Shown here: piece by piece, positions 59,162 through 64,000 of the stretch | Numbering within the stretch: the stretch's first letter is position 1 | Layout of the letters: the number at the start of each line of letters is the position of its first letter | DNA from: Pelagicoccus mobilis | GTDB taxonomy: Bacteria > Verrucomicrobiota > Verrucomicrobiia > Opitutales > Opitutaceae | Reading direction: 5' to 3' | Assembly (NCBI RefSeq): GCF_016595505.1 | Contig: NZ_JAENIL010000014.1 | Span: forward strand, 62,001-126,000 | DNA: 64,000 nt | The notes under the pieces: generated by a model | Told to the model about the DNA's origin: nothing | Databases searched by the model: none | The model's input: only the letters and a program-made list of their open reading frames with translations | Program-made: the position numbers and the translations under genes

Positions 59162-60706
59162 TTACTTGAGACTTTCAGCAGCAGGAGCTCGGTCGGCTAG
59201 CGCTTTCTTCTTTTTTGACCAGCTCGCAGTTCGGTCGAAGAGTAGACGGTACTCGGCGTATCCGTTGTTGGATACCCCTTGGCTCTTCATGTGAGCCAAT
59301 TGTTTGTCGTAGCGTTGTCTCATATTTTTAAGAGCTACGGAATGCTCTGGGTGGTTGGCTACGTTCTGGAGTTCGTACGGATCCTTGGCCATGTGATAAA
59401 GCTCTTCGGTAGGCTTCAGTCCTTGTGACTCGTCTTTGTAATACCAGTAGATGTATTTGTAATCTTCACTGACGATCGTCATGCAGCGTGTCTCCTCTGG
59501 TCCCCAAATTTGCAATACGGGCAGTGTTTTACGCACTCTATTTTCCGTATCACGAATCGCAGGAAGAAGACTCCGTCCATCGTAATGCTTTGGCGTTTCG
59601 ACTCCCGCGAGATCGAGAATCGTGGCAGTAATGTCGACATTGGCTGACAGCTTTCCGTAGCGACGCATCTCGCCGCTTTGAGGGTGTCTTGGGTCGTAAA
59701 CGATTAGCGGGACGCGAGCACCTTCTTCGTAAGGCAAAACCTTGCTGCCTAGGCCGTGAGAGCCATTGAAATACCCATTATCGGAAGAAAAGATAACGAC
59801 TGTGTTGTCAGCGATTCCGAGTCTTTCGAGTTCGTCCAGAATCATGCCAATGGAGTAGTCGACACCGTAGATAAGCTGATGGTACTTCCTTAGAGCCTTT
59901 TGGTAGCTCTCTTCCTCGCTGTAACCCCAATCTACAAATCTTGGATACTGGCGGCCTAGCTGCGAGTGCTTCGAAAAGTGTTCACCCGCTTCGCGCCCGT
60001 AGTTTGGGAGTTTGCGGAAGGTCGTGTCTCGATAGACATCATCAAACTTAGGATCGGGCTGTATAGGACGGTGAGGCGCTTTGTAGAATACGGACATGCA
60101 GAATGGCTTCCCAGTTTTGACCGATTCGCGCATGAAGTCGATTGTGGCGGCTCCGTAAGCCCGAGAGCTGTGCGGGTAGTCCTTTGCGTATTTCGCAAGG
60201 CTTGGGTTTGCTTTGGTCTTGAAGTTTGTCTGCCCCGGACCACCGACCCAGAAATCGAAGTCTCGTTTGGCACGGTCTCCCTCAGTGTCTTTTCCTGGAA
60301 CAGATCCGTCTGCCGACACATGGAATCCGAACTTCCCGCCAAAACCAGTGCGGTAGCCTGCTTGTTTCAGGAGAATGGGATAGGATGAGGCCCATTGTTC
60401 TTCACCGGTAGGGCCATGAGTAAAATTGCAACCCGTCTTGTATTCATAAAGCCCTGTCATGACGTTCGCCCGGCTCGCCATGCAAATTGCAGTGGTATTG
60501 TAGTGCCGCTCAAATACGACTCCGTTTTGGCCAAGACGATCGATGTTTGGTGTCTTTACATCCGGATTTCCGTAGACACCGAGCGTGTCGTAAGCTTGGT
60601 CGTCGGTGAAGAAGAAGAGTATATTGGGTCGTTTCTCAGCAGCGCTTGAGATGCTAGCAAGGAAGAGGGAGAAGAGGGCGACTCGGAAAAGTGTTTTTGG
60701 TGTCAT
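59162..60706 (-). CDS. secreted S1-family sulfatase (C-x-A-S-R type)
   Basis: 514 residues with a signal peptide (TLFRVALFSLFLASISSAAE). The metal-binding start FFFTDDQAYDTLGVYGN carries the Asp pair. The modified Cys is Cys75 in ICMASR, followed by ANVMTG; it is converted to formylglycine by a maturase. The usual motif is C-x-P-S-R, and Ala in place of Pro is accepted in some sulfatases. FSSDNGYFNGSHGLGSK is the later active-site stretch. The protein probably acts on sulfated polysaccharides, but its substrate is not predictable. It lies 237 nt downstream of the second sulfatase, on the same strand, separated by a terminator. Confidence 0.92.
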   Translation of the reverse strand: MTPKTLFRVALFSLFLASISSAAEKRPNILFFFTDDQAYDTLGVYGNPDVKTPNIDRLGQNGVVFERHYNTTAICMASRANVMTGLYEYKTGCNFTHGPTGEEQWASSYPILLKQAGYRTGFGGKFGFHVSADGSVPGKDTEGDRAKRDFDFWVGGPGQTNFKTKANPSLAKYAKDYPHSSRAYGAATIDFMRESVKTGKPFCMSVFYKAPHRPIQPDPKFDDVYRDTTFRKLPNYGREAGEHFSKHSQLGRQYPRFVDWGYSEEESYQKALRKYHQLIYGVDYSIGMILDELERLGIADNTVVIFSSDNGYFNGSHGLGSKVLPYEEGARVPLIVYDPRHPQSGEMRRYGKLSANVDITATILDLAGVETPKHYDGRSLLPAIRDTENRVRKTLPVLQIWGPEETRCMTIVSEDYKYIYWYYKDESQGLKPTEELYHMAKDPYELQNVANHPEHSVALKNMRQRYDKQLAHMKSQGVSNNGYAEYRLLFDRTASWSKKKKALADRAPAAESLK

Positions 60707-60892
60707 GGCGTTTGATCTGTCCCAAATAGGGCGGTTTCAGAAAAGAGAAAATATGCCTCAGCCCTCAAGAGTAACGCTATTTACCCTATTAAAAATGAAG
60801 GATCGTAGCCCTGTTTTGGCGAATTTTGAAACGGTGGGCTCTAATTTGTGCGGGCGATCGCGGTTAACGTTCGCGGATGATAGTTACACAAA

Positions 60893-60922
60893 AAAGCGTC
60901 CCTCAATGACGAGGAACGCTTT
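60893..60922 (-). terminator. intrinsic terminator after the second sulfatase gene
   Basis: On the minus strand AAAGCGTTCCTC (60922-60911) pairs with GAGGGACGCTTT (60904-60893), with one mismatch and a 6-nt loop, and the stem runs into a stretch of six T bases (60895-60890). It lies 21 nt after the stop at 60944. This suggests the two sulfatases are expressed separately. Confidence 0.75.
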
Positions 60923-60943
60923 GATTAAAATGACACTGAGATC

Positions 60944-62689
60944 TTATCGTTCTGCCTTAGTCGGAGTTCCAAACTCCTTCGCGTAGGCCTTTGCGATCTC
61001 TTCAGCGCGAGCACGGTCTTCCGAATCGTAGTCCCAGAAATCATCGATTACCGCGTTTGTGTTCACGATGCGGATACGATCCTTTTCATCAATGGCCACG
61101 GATGGGTCGTCGGCTTTTACCTGGTGACGCAGTTCCTTGAATTGAGCCTTAAGCTTCTTGAGGACGGGTGCGTATTCGGGGTCGTCATAGAGATTGTTGC
61201 TTTCCGTTGGGTCGTTTTTGAGATCGTAGAGTTCCCACGCTGGAGGGGAATCCATTTTGGTGCGGGCATGGCCGTAGCCCTTGTCCCAACCCGAAGTTCC
61301 ATAGAAGAAGATTAACTTGTAACGCTTTGTGCGCATGGCGATGTGGGCTGGATTGTCATGGTGGGCCATATGCATCCAGTACTGATAGTAGGCTGCTTTG
61401 CGCCAGTTCTTCGGTTCCTTGCCGGAGTCGAGGATCTTGCGGGCGCTGCGACCTTGCATGTAGTCAGGGCGTTTGACGCCAGCGTAGTCGAGCATAGTTA
61501 CCGGGAAGTCCACGTTTTCGATGATGGCATCGCTACGACCTGGTTTGATGGTTTTAGGATAACGAACGATGTACGGGACGCGATAGGAAGGCTCGTAAGC
61601 CCAACGCTTATCCTGCATGTCGTGCTCACCGAGGAAGAATCCTTGGTCGCCCGTGTACATAATGACGGTGTTATCTAGGAGCCCTTCCGCTTCGAGGTAA
61701 TCGACCACGCGCTTTACGTTATCGTCGACGCCCTTCACGCAGCGGAAATATGCCTTCATGTATTCCTGGTAAGCCTGAGCCTTGATATCACGATCGTTTT
61801 GGCTGTGGTCGATCTTGTCAGCCCAAGGAGTGCCTTGGTCTTCAGCGTAATTACGGCGGAAGTTGCGACGCCCGATCGAGGTGCCGACAACACGCTCGAG
61901 TGAGCCGTCGATGCCACGGGTTGCAAGTGAACCTTCGCCACGCTTCCAAAGTGTTTCAGGCTCTGGCATGTGGACGTTTTCGAGATATTCTTCGTAGCGT
62001 GGAGCGTACTCGAAATAGTCGTGCGGAGCCTTGAAGTGTAGTTTGAGGAAAAACGGCTTGTTGGGATCACGCTTCTCCTTGAACCAGTCCAGTGCGATGT
62101 CGCCAATGCAGTCTGTTGAGTGGCCCTTCATCTCGACAGCTCCTTCAAAGGTACGCTCTTTCCCGTAGCGGGCCTTCGGGTAGGTGCGAGTGATTGTGTT
62201 CGTTGAGCCCTTTTCGAAGAAGAATGGGTCGAAATAGTCGCCTTGGCTGTAGAGGACCTTGTAGTAGTCGAAAGCGTCTGGTCGTTCCTTGAGGTGCCAC
62301 TTGCCGATCACGGCTGTTTGATAGCCCGCGTTCTTCATTTCGATGGCGAGGTACTGGCGTTCCTTTTCAATCGAGCCGGCGAGCGTAAGAACACCGTTCA
62401 CGTGTGGGTACTGACCTGTGAGGATTGCCGCACGTGCGGGGGTGCAAATGGAATTTGTTGTGAACGCATTGTCGAAAACGACGCCTTCCGAAGCGAGTCG
62501 GTCGAGGGTAGGGGTCGGGTTCAAGTCGGAAAATCGGCTGTTGTATGCGCCAACACCCTGCCAGGTGTGGTCGTCCGACATGATGAACAAGACGTTAGGC
62601 TTATCGCTCTTGGCAAAACCGGATACGGTAGCTGCCAACGCAGCAGTCGCCAGGAGGAGTTTTCGTAGAGTTAGGGGCTTTTTCTTCAT
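60944..62689 (-). CDS. secreted S1-family sulfatase (C-x-P-A-R type)
   Basis: 581 residues with a signal peptide (LTLRKLLLATAALAATVSGF). Metal-site start FIMSDDHTWQGVGAYN, and Cys82 in SICTPARAAILTGQYPHVNG, the standard formylglycine motif. MYTGDQGFFLGEHDMQDKRW completes the active site. The C-terminal part (DLKNDPTESNNLYDDPEY) is usual for iduronate-2-sulfatase-like and choline-sulfatase-like members of S1. Its substrate is unknown. No sulfatase-maturing enzyme is in the window. A strong terminator follows. Confidence 0.93.
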   Translation of the reverse strand: MKKKPLTLRKLLLATAALAATVSGFAKSDKPNVLFIMSDDHTWQGVGAYNSRFSDLNPTPTLDRLASEGVVFDNAFTTNSICTPARAAILTGQYPHVNGVLTLAGSIEKERQYLAIEMKNAGYQTAVIGKWHLKERPDAFDYYKVLYSQGDYFDPFFFEKGSTNTITRTYPKARYGKERTFEGAVEMKGHSTDCIGDIALDWFKEKRDPNKPFFLKLHFKAPHDYFEYAPRYEEYLENVHMPEPETLWKRGEGSLATRGIDGSLERVVGTSIGRRNFRRNYAEDQGTPWADKIDHSQNDRDIKAQAYQEYMKAYFRCVKGVDDNVKRVVDYLEAEGLLDNTVIMYTGDQGFFLGEHDMQDKRWAYEPSYRVPYIVRYPKTIKPGRSDAIIENVDFPVTMLDYAGVKRPDYMQGRSARKILDSGKEPKNWRKAAYYQYWMHMAHHDNPAHIAMRTKRYKLIFFYGTSGWDKGYGHARTKMDSPPAWELYDLKNDPTESNNLYDDPEYAPVLKKLKAQFKELRHQVKADDPSVAIDEKDRIRIVNTNAVIDDFWDYDSEDRARAEEIAKAYAKEFGTPTKAER

Positions 62690-62983
62690 AGCTAGGCGGC
62701 TAAATTGAATGCAGCATGCAAACTAGATTTGATTGGAGAAATACGACTGTCTCACTATGAGCGAGTCAACCGAGATCCCGGCACTCCATCCAGCTGAGGA
62801 TACTTAAACAGTTCAAACCTAGAGCCATGTAGATTAGTGCCGTTGAGGGCGATATTTTGAACCTGTCGCTTTAGTAAAGTAAGATGACGCACTTCCAATA
62901 GGAACGATAGGCGATTCGGAAGGCGCTTCAGAGACAGGTTGTGTTTTTCTGTCAACCGATCTGTGTTGAATGGCAACAAAGCT

Positions 62984-63595
62984 ATGAACTGGCTCGCTCA
63001 CATTTTCCTGTCTCCACCCTCCATACATTTCCAGTTGGGAAATCTCCTAGCGGATATGACGAAAGGTCGAGCGTGGGCGGGAGCTCCAAGTGAGTTTGTC
63101 AGAGGAACCGCACTGCATAGGCAGATTGATCGCCTAACAGACTCCGATCCCATCTTTAAGAGAAGTTCGCGACGAATCGGCGAGCAGGGGTTCTTGCGCG
63201 GCATCGTCATAGACTTAGTCTACGACCATTTTTTATCCAAAAATTGGAGACGCTACTCCGATGTGGCTCTAGATGTGTATCTCAAGCGGTTTTACGAGGA
63301 AGCTCTGGAATCAATCGAAGGTTACCCTTCTAACGCCCAACGTTTCATTTACTCGCTTGTTCGTTCCCGTCGACTAAACTCGTATTCAGAAATTGCAGGC
63401 ATTGAAGCGGCAATGCTGCAGATGGATGGTCGACTTTCCGAGCGTTTGAAGCGGAAGGAGACAACGGTTCGCTATTTGCCTGAAGTCCTGGGTGAATACG
63501 AATCGCTAGAAACGGACTTTCTTGAGTTTTTCCCATTGCTGAGGAGTCGAGTCTGCTTCGATCAATCAACACTTGAACCCTTTGAATCCAATTAG
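62984..63595 (+). CDS. acyl-carrier-protein phosphodiesterase-like protein (AcpH/DUF479 family)
   Basis: About 203 residues from the ATG at 62984, which begins with the family start MNWLAHIFLS, followed by LGNLLADMTKG, ALHRQIDRLTDSDPIF and VYDHFLSKNW. Escherichia coli AcpH has the same order of motifs (MNFLAHLHLA, GNLLADF, HRRIDVLTD, WDHFLSRHW, from memory). The enzyme removes the phosphopantetheine arm from acyl-carrier protein, using a metal bound by the HD-type His and Asp residues. A longer frame from 62939 lacks family support. The next gene begins immediately after its stop. Confidence 0.87.
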   Translation: MNWLAHIFLSPPSIHFQLGNLLADMTKGRAWAGAPSEFVRGTALHRQIDRLTDSDPIFKRSSRRIGEQGFLRGIVIDLVYDHFLSKNWRRYSDVALDVYLKRFYEEALESIEGYPSNAQRFIYSLVRSRRLNSYSEIAGIEAAMLQMDGRLSERLKRKETTVRYLPEVLGEYESLETDFLEFFPLLRSRVCFDQSTLEPFESN

Positions 63596-63994
63596 ATGAA
63601 ATCGGATAACAAACTCGCTCTTATTCTATTCTTGATCGCTGCCGCCCTGACATTTTTGAGTCACGTTGTTGGCGACTCGAGCACGGTTCTGATCGTTACG
63701 CTTACGGTGCCCGCGGTAGCAGCGATGATCCTCCCGCCGTCGGTGCTTGCATTTCGAAAACGCAGGGGCTGGATTCTGATTTCGCTCATCTACATCGCAT
63801 TCGCATTTCCAGTTTTCGTAGTGATCGGGGTGTACGCCTCGAACATTGGAGAATTGGAGCCAAGTGAATTCCTGAACGACTTGCATGAGATCATACCGCA
63901 AGCTTACCTCGCCCTGGGCTCGCTTTCGGCAGTATTTGCCGTTCTCACTACATTGTCCTTAGCTGTTTATGAGAAGTGGTTGAAGCGCCCTTGA
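63596..63994 (+). CDS. small multipass membrane protein, unknown function
   Basis: 132 residues with four predicted membrane helices (about 7-24, 29-49, 57-79 and 101-125) and short, polar ends. I recognise no family. Its ATG follows the stop of the AcpH-like gene without a gap, so they are probably co-expressed, but no functional link is known. Confidence 0.7.
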   Translation: MKSDNKLALILFLIAAALTFLSHVVGDSSTVLIVTLTVPAVAAMILPPSVLAFRKRRGWILISLIYIAFAFPVFVVIGVYASNIGELEPSEFLNDLHEIIPQAYLALGSLSAVFAVLTTLSLAVYEKWLKRP

Positions 63995-64000
63995 TCGTCG

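Noticed and set aside
62690-62983. Small minus-strand frame of 74 codons (62755-62979) and an inverted repeat, GTTCAAA with TTTGAAC
   Set aside because: The frame has no signal, domain or ribosome binding site and lies in the promoter region of the AcpH-like gene. The inverted repeat has a loop of about 40 nt and a short stem.
1-64000. tRNA, rRNA, CRISPR, insertion sequence, prophage or integron
   Set aside because: I looked for T-loop sequences, repeat-spacer patterns, transposase motifs and integrase motifs and saw none. A covariance-model search would be needed to exclude small RNAs.

Overview
This window looks like chromosomal DNA from a free-living, probably marine or aquatic, member of the Verrucomicrobiota (Opitutia-like). 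This is inferred from gene families, because no rRNA is present. The pointers are an ECF sigma factor of the planctomycete/verrucomicrobial type, DUF1549/DUF1553, DUF1501 and DUF1080 proteins, two S1 sulfatases, a stand-alone pseudopilin, DUF4159/DUF4175 proteins in a MoxR operon, and large secreted proteins with calcium-loop repeats. I see no tRNA, rRNA, CRISPR array, phage or insertion sequence.

Layout. 0-7 kb: the start of a GSCFA protein running off the left edge, a pseudopilin, a HAF-repeat protein, an FAH-family hydrolase, an SGNH hydrolase, a vanadium-dependent haloperoxidase and an HTTM membrane protein. 7-17.3 kb (minus strand): a compact run of secreted proteins (Ig-like, dockerin-like, membrane-anchored, LVIVD/TSP3 and kelch), with two 4-nt overlaps, ending in a small membrane protein whose start lies in a long hairpin. 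17.5-31 kb: mostly plus-strand housekeeping and metabolic genes (methyltransferase, HugZ-like, NIPSNAP lipoprotein, two epimerases, DUF1080, SDR, two ExbD, argH, mutL), plus a minus-strand tandem cyclophilin lipoprotein.

31-45.5 kb (minus strand): one long operon with overlapping or nearly touching genes. In order of transcription it encodes a TPR/peptidase-MA protein, DUF4159, a MoxR ATPase, a small HD hydrolase resembling stand-alone ppGpp hydrolases, DUF58, BatA/VWA, a coiled-coil DUF4175 protein, a membrane protein with an amidotransferase-like domain, and a C13-like protein without its catalytic cysteine. A lipoprotein may follow. This resembles MoxR/VWA envelope-maintenance systems; the HD hydrolase and the inactive-looking peptidase are the unusual parts.

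45.8-55 kb: an EamA transporter, an NHL protein, then an ECF sigma gene overlapping a 1187-residue protein that appears to join an anti-sigma-like N-terminus and a membrane segment to cytochrome c/DUF1549/DUF1553 domains. A DUF1501 protein and a DUF2231-cytochrome-LRR protein follow. I regard this as the most interesting unit. 55-59 kb (minus): a three-gene phosphorelay. 59-62.7 kb (minus): two sulfatases, the second with a clear terminator. 63-64 kb: an ACP-phosphodiesterase-like gene and a small membrane protein.

Start codons were moved inward from the longest reading frame where a signal peptide, family start, Shine-Dalgarno sequence or 4-nt overlap favoured it. Such cases are stated in the entries.
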